From Fidelibacterota bacterium (GTDB lineage: Bacteria > Marinisomatota > Marinisomatia > SCGC-AAA003-L08 > TMED6), in contig JAAZYZ010000089.1 of the NCBI GenBank assembly GCA_014239355.1, positions 1 to 29,450 on the forward strand: a stretch of 29,450 bases of DNA. Reading direction: 5' to 3'. Under the pieces are notes generated by a model. The model had not been told where the DNA came from. It ran no database searches and saw only the letters and a program-made list of their open reading frames with translations. This document shows positions 16,305 through 25,131 of the stretch, piece by piece; the stretch's first letter is position 1, and each line of letters begins with the position of its first letter. The position numbers and the translations under genes were made by a program.

Positions 16305-18383
16305 ATGAGAAGTATTCAAATTTTATTCATCATTGGATTTATATTTGCCCAAACTACGGTCGAAGGTATTCCAAAAAGTTTTATTCATTCTACATCCAAT
16401 AGAATTATGAAAACTATTATGCCTGAAATTGATGTTGATCAATTATTGGTTGAAGATAAAAATGCATCTCCTGGGACACCATTTAGATATGGTAAAATCT
16501 TTGATGTTGATTACAATTTAAATAATTCAGGTACATGGGAAGTATTAGATGATGGCTCAAAAATTTGGAGATTAGAAATACATTCAGAATATGCGTATTC
16601 AATTGGGATTGAGTATGACTATTTTTATTTACCTAAAGGGGCAGAATTTTATGTTTACAATTCAGACCAAACGATTATACATGGAGCCTATTCTTATCTA
16701 AATAATCAACAAGATTATTTATTTGCTACACCTTTGGTTAAAGGAGACACGATTGTTTTAGAATACTATGAACCATTTAATGTGGAATTTGAAGGTGAAA
16801 TTTATTTATCAGAAGTTATTCATGATTATAGAGATATTATGAATTTTTTTGGAAATGGAGGAAATGATAATAGTAGAATCTGTGCAACTAATACCCATGG
16901 TGGTGGAGAGTTATGTCCTGAAGCTGAACCTTATGAACTTGTAATTAATGCTACATCTTGGCTTGATATGGGAGGATTTATTTGCAGCGGTTCTATGCTT
17001 AACAATACTAGCTATGATTTAACTAGATATTATATGACGGCATGGCATTGTACCGATGGAGATAATCCAAGTACATTTAGATTTCATTTTAATTATGGAG
17101 CTAGTAATTGTAATTCAGATTCTGGTGGTTTTGGTTTTGGGTTATATGGTTCTGATCAGCTTGCCACTTCAAATGGATTTGATTCAGATTGGACTTTGCT
17201 TCAGATAACGACTGTAAATATTCCTGATGATCTTTGGGATTCTTGGGAAATTTTTTATGCTGGGTGGAATCGTTCACCAGATAATGGACCAATTGTATCC
17301 TGTGCAATTCATCATCCAGGGGGGGCCCCTAAAAGAATTAATTTTGATGATGATGCTGCATACTCTGCAGCTTGGAATCAAGGAGATCCGGGGACACACT
17401 GGAGAGTTTTTTGGGATAATGGGGGTACCGAAGGAGGTTCTTCTGGCTGCCCTTTGTACGACGAAAATTTTAGATTTATAGGACAGCTTACAGGAGGCCC
17501 AAATGTTCCATGTGGAGATACAGGAAGTTATGATTTATATGGAAAATTTGATAGAGCTTGGAATGATGTTAAGCAATGGCTCGATCCAGGAGATACAGGA
17601 GCAATGTTTATTGATGGGACTTATGATGGAACCCAAATTATACAAGGCTGTACAGATCCAAATGCTGAAAACTATGATGAAAATGCAAATGTTGATGATG
17701 GAAGTTGTTTTTATGGTTTAGCAGATATTTATTTTGGTAATGTTTCATATGAATCATTAGGGATTATGACCTTTAATACTGCAGAAATTGCACAATTTGA
17801 ATTTCAGATTTCTGATGATTTAAATTTAATTACTCTTTCAAATGCTTATGGAGGCTTAGCTCAAGAAAATGATTTTATCGTATCAGTATCTCAAGATGGC
17901 TATGTTATTGGGACATCTTTATCAGGAACTACTATTCCTATAGGTGAAGGGCTTTTAACAAATCTTGATTTTAGTTTTGAAGAATCAGGATTAACTGAAG
18001 TGTGTATTACGGATCAAATTTTTTCTGATATTAATGGAAATGAAATTTTAGTGCCTGGAGAAAGTTGTACTTCAGTAGAATTAAATACAGAATTAACGAT
18101 TGATAATTCCATTGATAATTTAGAATTTGGAATTTCTAATGTGTATCCTAATCCATTTAACCCATTAGTTAATTTTGATATTCAATTATTAGAAACAGAA
18201 AAAGTGAATATAAATATTTATGATCTCAAAGGAAATAAAATCTCTGATATTTATTCTGGTATATTACAATATGGGAATCATTCATTTAATTGGGATGCTA
18301 CTAATTTTGCTACAGGTATATATATAATTCAATGTACAAGTATAACATCAATATCAAATCAAAAAGTTTTATTAATGAAATAA
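16305..18383 (+). CDS. Secreted lysyl-endopeptidase-like serine protease with cohesin-like domain and T9SS tail
   Basis: This 692-residue exported protease has a signal peptide (about 1-16), a prodomain homologous to the preceding gene (about 55-175), and a catalytic domain (about 205-430) with an intact triad: His248 in TAWHC, Asp295 in SDWTLL and Ser380 in GGSSGCPLY. A GCTDPNAENYDENA...DDGSC calcium-type motif follows at about 448-468. A cohesin-like beta-sandwich comes next (about 472-590; FEFQISD, then GTTIPIGEGLLTNLDF), and a T9SS type A sorting domain starts at VYPNPFNP (613-620). It should be exported across the outer membrane, with the tail removed, to cut proteins, perhaps after lysine. 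AGGAG lies upstream of the ATG. The cohesin assignment is by strand pattern only. Confidence 0.87.
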   Translation: MRSIQILFIIGFIFAQTTVEGIPKSFIHSTSNRIMKTIMPEIDVDQLLVEDKNASPGTPFRYGKIFDVDYNLNNSGTWEVLDDGSKIWRLEIHSEYAYSIGIEYDYFYLPKGAEFYVYNSDQTIIHGAYSYLNNQQDYLFATPLVKGDTIVLEYYEPFNVEFEGEIYLSEVIHDYRDIMNFFGNGGNDNSRICATNTHGGGELCPEAEPYELVINATSWLDMGGFICSGSMLNNTSYDLTRYYMTAWHCTDGDNPSTFRFHFNYGASNCNSDSGGFGFGLYGSDQLATSNGFDSDWTLLQITTVNIPDDLWDSWEIFYAGWNRSPDNGPIVSCAIHHPGGAPKRINFDDDAAYSAAWNQGDPGTHWRVFWDNGGTEGGSSGCPLYDENFRFIGQLTGGPNVPCGDTGSYDLYGKFDRAWNDVKQWLDPGDTGAMFIDGTYDGTQIIQGCTDPNAENYDENANVDDGSCFYGLADIYFGNVSYESLGIMTFNTAEIAQFEFQISDDLNLITLSNAYGGLAQENDFIVSVSQDGYVIGTSLSGTTIPIGEGLLTNLDFSFEESGLTEVCITDQIFSDINGNEILVPGESCTSVELNTELTIDNSIDNLEFGISNVYPNPFNPLVNFDIQLLETEKVNINIYDLKGNKISDIYSGILQYGNHSFNWDATNFATGIYIIQCTSITSISNQKVLLMK

Positions 18384-18385
18384 AT

Positions 18386-20518
18386 ATGAAAAAATATATA
18401 TTTTATATATTATGTGTTATAAGTTTTTTATGGTCATCAGAGATACTGATAAATGATCAAGCTCTATTGTTTTGCATTGATAAGAATGAACCTACATTAG
18501 ATCTATCTTCAAATCAGGAAAATCGTTCGAATATTCAGATTCAATTAAATAATTTTTTTAATTCTGTTTCTGAATATAATATTGAGCCTTGGCTAACAGC
18601 AGCCACTGAAAATGATCACAGTGGAGATATTTATTTAAATCGTATTTATAGGGTTACTTTTAATAATATCAATAGGTTAATATTATCAGATATAAAAAAT
18701 GAATTAAACAATCTTCCATTTATTTATCATGTAGAGTATGATTATTTAAATGTTCCTCTTTACCAACCAAATGATACTAGATATAATCAACAATGGTTTA
18801 TACCAAAGATTCAATCTGATCATGCATGGGATTTTTGGGATGTTAATGGAGGCGATATTCCTGGGAGTAAGGACATTTTATTGGCATCTGTAGATACAGG
18901 AGTAGACTGGGATCATTCAGACTTAATTAATAATATTTGGCAAAATTTAGGTGAAGATGCTGATGGTGATGGTAGAACATTAGAGTTTATTAATAATCAA
19001 TGGGTATTTGATCCAGATGATTTAAATAATATTGATGATGATGATTGGGATAATAACCCTAATACTTATATTGATGATTTAATTGGCTGGGATCCAGCTG
19101 GTTTCAATGGAGTTGACGATAATAACCCTATGCCTTTTGGAACTTGGGGGTGGGATCACGGAACACATGTAGCAGGCTTATTAGGAGCAACTACAGATAA
19201 TAGTATAGGAGTTGCCTCTTCTTGTTTTGATTGCAGTATTTTAAGTGTAAAAGTATCTGATGATAATCAACAAAATGAAGTATATATCACCGATGGATAT
19301 GATGGAATTTTATATGCAGCTAAAGTTGGATTTTATCGTACTGATAGAGGGTTTTCAATTATTAATAATAGCTGGGGAAGTTTATATTATAATATATTTG
19401 AACAGGCCACAATAGCTGTTGCTCATAATGATTATAATGCGATTATTATTGCAGCTGCAGGTAATGATCACATTGATTCTGCTCATTACCCATCTAGTTA
19501 TGAATATGTAATTTCAGTTACAGCAACTAATTCGTCTGAAAGAGTCAATTGGGCTACATATCATGAAACTGTTGATTTAGCATCTCCGGGGGAAGGTATT
19601 GAAAGCACAGTTATTCAAAATAATCCTAACAATGAAAATAATGCATATGATTCTTGGAGTGGAACTTCTATGGCAAGTCCTGCAGCAGCTAGTGTAATTG
19701 GACTTTTAAGTTCTTTTAACCCTGATTGGGGCCCAGACCAACTTGAAACTATGATTTTAGCTACATCAGATCCCATTATATACTCCATTAATTCTGATTA
19801 TCTTGATGGGAAAATAGGTCAAGGACGAGTTGATGCTTTAAGAGCTCTATCAACCCCATTATTTCCTAAAATTGAACTTGCAGAAATTGATTATCAAGTT
19901 ATCACTGGTGATGATAGTATTATTGATGCTGGTGAGCTAGTTAATTTAACAACTATATTATACAATAACCCTGATTGGGGAGTTGCTTCTAACCCTTCTC
20001 TTTCTTTAAATAGTATTTCAGAATATTTTGAGATTAATAATGCAATTCAAGATATAGATAATATTAATCCTGGAGATGTTTATTTAAATATTGAAACACC
20101 GTTTGAAATTCATATTTCTGAAAATACTCCTAATGGAGAGTATGAATTTGAATTATTAATTTCATCAAATAATACTGAATATGCTCTTTATGAATCAAAA
20201 TCAAATATTTTATTAAATGTAAATAATCCTTTATCTACGGAAGATCAATTACCAGATGTTTTTACCATTTCAAATCCATTTCCTAATCCATTTAATCCAT
20301 CAACCCAATTATCTTGGAGCATGGGACAACCTTCTAACGTTTTAATTGAAGTTTATAATTTAAATGGAGAACTATTAAGTATTCTAGCTGATGCAGATTA
20401 TGCATATGGAGATTATAATTTATTTTGGGATGCTACTTCTTTTTCAACTGGAGTGTATTTGATTCGCTACTCTTTTAATGGAATAATACAAACTCAAAAA
20501 ATAACAATACTCAAATAA
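18386..20518 (+). CDS. Secreted subtilisin-like (S8) protease with T9SS tail
   Basis: This is a 710-residue subtilase. The ATG at 18386, two bases after the previous stop, gives a clean signal peptide (MKKYIFYILCVISFLWSS). An in-frame upstream ATG at 18332 would add 18 polar residues and is less likely. A prodomain fills about 20-125. The catalytic domain (about 130-490) keeps Asp170 in VDTGVDWDH, His258 in DHGTHVAG, oxyanion Asn360 in AAAGN and Ser428 in SGTSMASPAA. An acidic insertion rich in DDD near 205-250 is probably calcium-binding. A beta-sandwich follows, then the T9SS sorting domain beginning at PFPNPFNPS (about 628). It is a broad-specificity extracellular endoprotease. Tight spacing puts it in one operon with the upstream protease. 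Confidence 0.92.
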   Translation: MKKYIFYILCVISFLWSSEILINDQALLFCIDKNEPTLDLSSNQENRSNIQIQLNNFFNSVSEYNIEPWLTAATENDHSGDIYLNRIYRVTFNNINRLILSDIKNELNNLPFIYHVEYDYLNVPLYQPNDTRYNQQWFIPKIQSDHAWDFWDVNGGDIPGSKDILLASVDTGVDWDHSDLINNIWQNLGEDADGDGRTLEFINNQWVFDPDDLNNIDDDDWDNNPNTYIDDLIGWDPAGFNGVDDNNPMPFGTWGWDHGTHVAGLLGATTDNSIGVASSCFDCSILSVKVSDDNQQNEVYITDGYDGILYAAKVGFYRTDRGFSIINNSWGSLYYNIFEQATIAVAHNDYNAIIIAAAGNDHIDSAHYPSSYEYVISVTATNSSERVNWATYHETVDLASPGEGIESTVIQNNPNNENNAYDSWSGTSMASPAAASVIGLLSSFNPDWGPDQLETMILATSDPIIYSINSDYLDGKIGQGRVDALRALSTPLFPKIELAEIDYQVITGDDSIIDAGELVNLTTILYNNPDWGVASNPSLSLNSISEYFEINNAIQDIDNINPGDVYLNIETPFEIHISENTPNGEYEFELLISSNNTEYALYESKSNILLNVNNPLSTEDQLPDVFTISNPFPNPFNPSTQLSWSMGQPSNVLIEVYNLNGELLSILADADYAYGDYNLFWDATSFSTGVYLIRYSFNGIIQTQKITILK

Positions 20519-20524
20519 GATATA

Positions 20525-21673
20525 ATGTATAACTGCTATTTAACTTGTCCTAGAGGATTAGAACAGCTTGCTCAGGATGAAATATCTCATTACACCAATT
20601 CTAATATAGTCACTAATGGAGGAATCAATTTTCAAGTTGATAAAGAAGGTTTATATAAAGTTAATATTCATTCCCGCATTGGAATGCATTTATTAGTTGA
20701 ATTATTTAGTTTTGATGCTGATAATGATGATGATATGTATCATCAAATTTATAATTTTCAATGGGATCAGTATATAGATACTAAGCAGACATTTATTATT
20801 AAAATGAGGGGGTCTTCTGAAAAATTTGGTAATAAAAATTATGCTACTTTAAAAATTAAAGATGCTATTGTTGATCAAATCAAAAAAAAGAAATTAACTA
20901 GGCCATCAATAGATAAAAATAATCCTGATATTATTATTTCAATATTTATTACAGATAATCATTTTACAGTTTATAGTGATAGTTCGGGGTTATCTTTACA
21001 TAAAAGAGGGTATAGAAATAAAATTCATAAGGCAGCTTTGAATGAATCTTTAGCTGCGGGTCTGATTATGTTGTCTAAATGGGATAAATCTACTCCATTT
21101 TATGATACTATGTGTGGTTCAGGAACAATTGCAATTGAAGCTGCGCTGTTAGCTTATAATATTGCCCCAGGTTTATTAAGGAAAGGATTCGCATTTCAAA
21201 AATGGTTTGATTATGATGAAAAGCTTTTTTTAAAAATAAAAAATAAAGCTAAGAATAGGGTTGAATTAGATAAAAATATAAAAATATATGGGTATGATTC
21301 AGAATTTTCTAATATTGTAATGGCAATGTATAGTGCTAAACTTCTTGATTTGGAAAAATATATTTCTTTTAAAAAACAAAATATGTTAGAATTTAATCCT
21401 AGTTCTGATCAGGGGGTACTTATTATTAACCCTCCTTATGGAGAAAGATTAGGTGATGATGATTCTACTAAGTTATTATATAAAATGATTGGTGATATTT
21501 TTAAAACTAAGTGTATTGGATTTGATTGTTATGTATTTACTGCTAATTTAGAAGCTGCTAAAAATATAGGATTACAGACAAGTAAAAAAATTGTATTAAA
21601 AAATGGAAGTTTAGATTCTAGGTTACTACATTATCCTATTCAAAAAGGAACTTATAATAAAAAAGGCTCCTAA
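20525..21673 (+). CDS. THUMP-domain RNA methyltransferase, RlmL N-terminal/YpsC type
   Basis: This 382-residue protein has an N-terminal ferredoxin-like plus THUMP RNA-binding part (about 1-160) and a class I SAM methyltransferase domain. The domain shows LHKRGYR, the SAM-binding motif CGSGTIAIEAAL near 196-207, and the catalytic NPPYGERL for N2-guanine methylation. This matches the N-terminal half of E. coli RlmL, which makes m2G2445 in 23S rRNA; the RlmK half (m7G2069) is not fused here. It starts six bases after the subtilase stop with no clear Shine-Dalgarno, so translational coupling is likely despite unrelated function. Its last codons and stop lie inside the terminator hairpin. Confidence 0.9.
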   Translation: MYNCYLTCPRGLEQLAQDEISHYTNSNIVTNGGINFQVDKEGLYKVNIHSRIGMHLLVELFSFDADNDDDMYHQIYNFQWDQYIDTKQTFIIKMRGSSEKFGNKNYATLKIKDAIVDQIKKKKLTRPSIDKNNPDIIISIFITDNHFTVYSDSSGLSLHKRGYRNKIHKAALNESLAAGLIMLSKWDKSTPFYDTMCGSGTIAIEAALLAYNIAPGLLRKGFAFQKWFDYDEKLFLKIKNKAKNRVELDKNIKIYGYDSEFSNIVMAMYSAKLLDLEKYISFKKQNMLEFNPSSDQGVLIINPPYGERLGDDDSTKLLYKMIGDIFKTKCIGFDCYVFTANLEAAKNIGLQTSKKIVLKNGSLDSRLLHYPIQKGTYNKKGS

Positions 21674-21690
21674 TAAGGAGCCTTTTTTAT
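21661..21690. terminator. Bidirectional terminator between convergent genes
   Basis: AAAAGGCTCC (21661-21670) pairs perfectly with GGAGCCTTTT (21677-21686) around a TAATAA loop. The plus side continues into T-rich TTATTTTATT. The minus side also ends in T residues because the 5' arm is preceded by A residues. It can end both the methyltransferase operon and the oppositely oriented barrel gene that stops at 21706. The TAA stop of the methyltransferase forms half of the loop. Confidence 0.9.
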
Positions 21691-21705
21691 TTTATTAATT
21701 ATCTA

Positions 21706-22785
21706 TTAAAATGCCCATGTTAATGTAGCACTAGATGAAAGAGCGCTATCATTTCTACCCATTATATATCTTACAGGGTCATTAAATAAATCAGTATTTT
21801 CTAATACCATATCTAAAGTAAAGCTACCATAATCAAAACCTAATCCAAAATTCCAATTAAAATTAGATTCTCCATTGTTATCAACAGCACCTGTCCATGT
21901 ATCATCTCCATTAGAACCTGATACTACATATGCATGGTTTAAGCCAAATCTTACTTTAGCCCAATCCGTTACTTCAGCTTCAACACCTAAATGGACTGCT
22001 GGAAGTGTAATCATGCTAACCACAACATCATCTGCACCATCTAATCCTGTATTGGTTGTATTATTCCAATATCCAAATCCCATAGCAAATGTAGCATTTA
22101 CACCATCACCAGTAGGTAATGAAGTGAATAAATCTACTGATAAGCCCATATTATTATCTAATTCATCACCAGTAGCTTGATTATACATAGCAAAACCTAC
22201 TAACATATTATTAAATAACCATATATCTTGTTCTCTTCTAAGATTAAGACCTAAACCCATTACGTCATCCCAATTATCTTCATCATCAATTTCTCCATCA
22301 TCTGTAGTAGCAGTTAAGAAATTGACACCTAGCTCACCAAAGTTCATATTCATACCCAATCCTACATCGATACCAAATGTAGATCTCTCATCATCTACAA
22401 CAACATCTTCATCATCATCTCCTTGAATAGTTGATGTCCCGGTCCATGCTGAACTTCCAAAAGCAAATGTTGCGCCATAGGTACCATTACCCCACATTAG
22501 ATTTACCCAATCGTTGAGATCTTCATCAGTTGCCCCATCAAAGCCAAAGCCCCAGGTACAACTATCATCTTCACCCCAAACTACTGTTGCGGAGCCACTA
22601 TCACTGCCTGCTCCACTAACTTGAATCATATCCAAGTTATTTACCATTGCAGGAAAAGAAGATACATTTGCATCATCTTCTGGCCAAAACCCAGGGTTTC
22701 CACCAAGAGCACTCACTCTATCCCAATTACCAAAGATCATTACAGAGAATGTCATTAGTATAGTTATAATTTTAACGAATTTCAT
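21706..22785 (-). CDS. Acidic outer-membrane beta-barrel protein, probably abundant
   Basis: This 359-residue protein has a signal peptide (MKFVKIITILMTFSVMIFG) and a mature part of alternating aromatic/hydrophobic strands (VNLMWGNGTYGATFAFGSSAW, shortened in places). The C-terminus, SATLTWAF, ends in the terminal Phe of outer-membrane barrels recognised by BamA. Loops are strikingly Asp/Glu-rich (DDDEDVVVDDE, DDGEIDDEDNWDD), which suggests divalent-cation binding or a negatively charged surface. After the signal comes WPEDDANVSSFPAMV, a lead seen in related barrel families that place an Asp-rich turn before the first strand. G+C in a sampled 60-base stretch is near 47%, far above neighbours, and the Shine-Dalgarno is strong (AGGGAG), so it is probably highly expressed. 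Substrate and exact family are not recognised. Confidence 0.8.
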   Translation of the reverse strand: MKFVKIITILMTFSVMIFGNWDRVSALGGNPGFWPEDDANVSSFPAMVNNLDMIQVSGAGSDSGSATVVWGEDDSCTWGFGFDGATDEDLNDWVNLMWGNGTYGATFAFGSSAWTGTSTIQGDDDEDVVVDDERSTFGIDVGLGMNMNFGELGVNFLTATTDDGEIDDEDNWDDVMGLGLNLRREQDIWLFNNMLVGFAMYNQATGDELDNNMGLSVDLFTSLPTGDGVNATFAMGFGYWNNTTNTGLDGADDVVVSMITLPAVHLGVEAEVTDWAKVRFGLNHAYVVSGSNGDDTWTGAVDNNGESNFNWNFGLGFDYGSFTLDMVLENTDLFNDPVRYIMGRNDSALSSSATLTWAF

Positions 22786-22842
22786 ATCGTTCTCCCTTAT
22801 TTATTTTCTATTTTAACTTTTAAATATAAGGAAAAAAAACGA

Positions 22843-22880
22843 AATAAAAAAAATTGAGGAGTTATAAAACTCCTCAATTT
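22843..22880 (-). terminator. Rho-independent terminator, minus strand
   Basis: AAATTGAGGAGT (22851-22862) and ACTCCTCAATTT (22869-22880) form a perfect 12-bp stem with a 6-base loop. Read on the minus strand, the stem is followed by an eight-base T-run (plus-strand A residues 22846-22853, partly in the stem). It lies downstream of yqgE and only about 60 bases before the barrel gene's start. It either ends yqgE or a small RNA transcript, or serves as an attenuator in the barrel gene leader. Confidence 0.85.
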
Positions 22881-22928
22881 TAAATAGGTATCCCTCCTGC
22901 AATTCAGGGTTGAATCACTACCTGAATT
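22846..22928 (-). ncRNA. Candidate small RNA or mRNA leader between yqgE and the barrel gene
   Basis: On the minus strand this segment begins with AATTCAGG pairing perfectly with CCTGAATT around a 12-base loop (22901-22928). A single-stranded linker containing GCAGGAGGGATACC follows, then the strong terminator (22851-22880). An open linker between two hairpins with a U-run at the end is a usual small-RNA layout. The linker's AGGAGGG would be a perfect anti-16S sequence yet no start codon follows at a proper distance. I recognise no named RNA family, and the promoter (perhaps the TATATT just upstream) is weak. Confidence 0.4.
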
Positions 22929-22999
22929 AATATATTAAATTGGGAAATTAGTTGTTGTGTTTTTAATCACAAAATAGTGAGCAGTGAAAAAATGATTAA

Positions 23000-23560
23000 T
23001 TATGCAAATCCACCATGGCCAGACAACTCATTAATATCTACACCTAATTTATTATTGATGTAAGTCCATTTTTGTTCATCTGGCATATCAAATATTATTT
23101 CGGAATTACTTGGTGCTATTAACCAGTCTCCATTTTCGAATTCATTTTCTAATTGTCCATTACCCCAACCAGCGTAACCTATTGAAAATCTAAACATACT
23201 AGGGCCTTGACCTGTCACAATATCTTTCAGAATTTTTGAATCTGAGGTAACTCCTATGTGATTAGAAATTTTAATTGTTTTTTTTGTAATATAATCTAAT
23301 GGATGTAAAATAATTCCCATATTTAGATCAACAGGACCCCCAAAATAAACATTTGGAGTTGGATTAATTTGATGGAGTTGAGTCTCTTTTAAAATAGAGT
23401 CAGCTTCTTCTTTGAGTTTTAAATCTGATATAGGCTTATTAATAATCAACCCCATAGCTCCATCTTTATCATGACTACATACATATATAAGACTTTTTTT
23501 AAAGATTGGGTCATTAACATGTGGCATTGGGATTAAAAAGTTATTTGATAAATTTTTCAT
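23000..23560 (-). CDS. yqgE: YqgE/AlgH family protein (DUF179)
   Basis: This 186-residue cytoplasmic protein matches the YqgE/AlgH family along its length. It opens with NNFLIPMPHVNDPIFKKSLIYVCSH and then shows GAMGLIINKP, the VYFGGPV turn, and RFSIGYAGWGNGQLENE, followed by GDWLIAP. The length is standard. The molecular role is unknown; in pseudomonads AlgH is linked to control of alginate synthesis, which need not apply here. It is a single gene between a divergent promoter region (shared with the Ig-like lipoprotein) and the small RNA/terminator segment. Confidence 0.93.
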   Translation of the reverse strand: MKNLSNNFLIPMPHVNDPIFKKSLIYVCSHDKDGAMGLIINKPISDLKLKEEADSILKETQLHQINPTPNVYFGGPVDLNMGIILHPLDYITKKTIKISNHIGVTSDSKILKDIVTGQGPSMFRFSIGYAGWGNGQLENEFENGDWLIAPSNSEIIFDMPDEQKWTYINNKLGVDINELSGHGGFA

Positions 23561-23645
23561 AATTAATATTACAATTTAAATATGAAAATGTGAATAAAAA
23601 AGTAACAATTATAATAAATTTACTTTAATATTAATGAGATTAATT

Positions 23646-25124
23646 ATGAAATATTATTTAGCAATACTTTTATTTATTTTTATGGGATGTGCAGCTCAAA
23701 TGGCTCCCAAAGGAGGCCCTGTCGATAAGGAGGGTCCTGTATTAATTAATGTTTCTCACTCATTTAATTCTAATATTATTAATACTAATGAAAAAATCAC
23801 ATTTTATTTTAACGAATTTATTAATCCACTCACTATTGTTAATGCAATTGAGATTATAAATTTTACTGATTTTAATTATCAGGTAAGAGGTAAAAAAATT
23901 ATTATTACTCCAAATCAAAAGTGGCCTAATTATAAAATTATAAAAATTAATATTTCAAGAAATGTTTCTGATTTTAATGGCAATATTATGGATAAACCAA
24001 TACAAATGTCATTTTTTAATCATAATATGATATCAAATAATAAAATTAGTGGAAACGTTATCAATGCTAATGATGAAATATTTGAAATTGGACTATATAG
24101 TTTAACCGATAGTTTATATACATTGATTGATAAAACAGAATCTAGTAATCAAGGAGAATTTCAGTTCCAGAATGTAGATGATGGGCAATATATCATCGCA
24201 GCAGTACAAAATAAAATTGATGTATTGAAACATGATATTAGAAATAAGAAATATGGATTTATTAGTAAAGATTTTATTGATTTATTTAATCAAGATAGTA
24301 CTCATGTTACAATTAAAGTGGATAATCCATTAGAAAGATTAGCTATCAAATCATTTCGTCAAGTTAATAATAATTTTGGATATATAATGTTGGATAATGG
24401 TGTCGAGAAAACATTTTTGATTCCTCAGAATAGAAATAATAAAGATTCTTTAGGGATTAATATCAAACTAAGAAATAGATTTGAAAGTTATGTGCCCAGC
24501 CAATATAACACTGTAATAAATAATATTATTGATACCATTCCACCTAAAATAATATCTTCCCAATATATTGGGAAGGAAGTTCAGGTTGTGTTTAATGAGC
24601 CTATTGCAAGAGGAGTAAATACTCCTAATATTTATTTTAAATTAGATACTGTTTTTACTGAAATAGATTATTCCTTTATGGACTCTTTTACTTTAAAGAT
24701 AGATCATAATATTTCCCCTACATTATATATTGATAATATTTATGATGTCTATTTAAATAAAGTATCAGATACTTTATCTGTTTCAAATCCATTATTATTA
24801 GATGAGGATATTATAGGTGGCAATATATACGGAATAGTAGAATATAATGGAGAGTATCCTATTATTGTCAAAGCTGAAAGCATTGATTTAGAATCTGTTT
24901 ATTACAATTATACTAATTTTAATAATCAATTCTCATTTTTAAATATTAAACCAGGTTTTTATAATTTTACTGCATATGAAATTTTAGATAATTATGATTC
25001 TACTTATTATTACAATGGCAGTTGGTCTCCATTTAAACGAGCATCTAAGTTTGGTAGTTATTCTAAGGCATTAGAAGTTAGAATACATTGGGATATTAAA
25101 GATATGGTTATATCAGTTAAATAG
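23646..25124 (+). CDS. Outer-membrane or periplasmic lipoprotein with Ig-like domain
   Basis: This protein of about 492 residues starts MKYYLAILLFIFMGC, a signal-II peptide with lipobox FMGC, so Cys15 should be lipidated. The next residues, AAQMAPKGGPVDKEGPVL, match the opening of a Bacteroidota-type lipoprotein family that carries a bacterial Ig-like (Big_5) domain. That domain fits residues about 30-125, including ITFYFNEFINP. A carboxypeptidase-regulatory-like beta segment follows (ISGNVINANDEI to DGQYIIAAV). The remaining half is beta-rich and not recognised. An in-frame ATG at 23634 would add four residues; the 23646 ATG gives the standard lipoprotein start. It leads an operon with the next two genes. 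Confidence 0.78.
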   Translation: MKYYLAILLFIFMGCAAQMAPKGGPVDKEGPVLINVSHSFNSNIINTNEKITFYFNEFINPLTIVNAIEIINFTDFNYQVRGKKIIITPNQKWPNYKIIKINISRNVSDFNGNIMDKPIQMSFFNHNMISNNKISGNVINANDEIFEIGLYSLTDSLYTLIDKTESSNQGEFQFQNVDDGQYIIAAVQNKIDVLKHDIRNKKYGFISKDFIDLFNQDSTHVTIKVDNPLERLAIKSFRQVNNNFGYIMLDNGVEKTFLIPQNRNNKDSLGINIKLRNRFESYVPSQYNTVINNIIDTIPPKIISSQYIGKEVQVVFNEPIARGVNTPNIYFKLDTVFTEIDYSFMDSFTLKIDHNISPTLYIDNIYDVYLNKVSDTLSVSNPLLLDEDIIGGNIYGIVEYNGEYPIIVKAESIDLESVYYNYTNFNNQFSFLNIKPGFYNFTAYEILDNYDSTYYYNGSWSPFKRASKFGSYSKALEVRIHWDIKDMVISVK

Positions 25125-25131
25125 GTATTTT

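Noticed and set aside
17101..17721. Several 68-84-codon ORFs on both strands
   Set aside because: They lie entirely inside the intact lysyl-endopeptidase-like gene and have compositional products (GGxxMxx-type runs); frame shadows.
18332..18385. 18-codon N-terminal extension of the subtilase
   Set aside because: It lies within the upstream protease gene and would put polar residues before the signal peptide; the ATG at 18386 is the better start.
21875..22180. 101-codon plus-strand ORF
   Set aside because: Antisense to the outer-membrane barrel gene, which has signal peptide, barrel end and biased G+C; the antisense product has no features.
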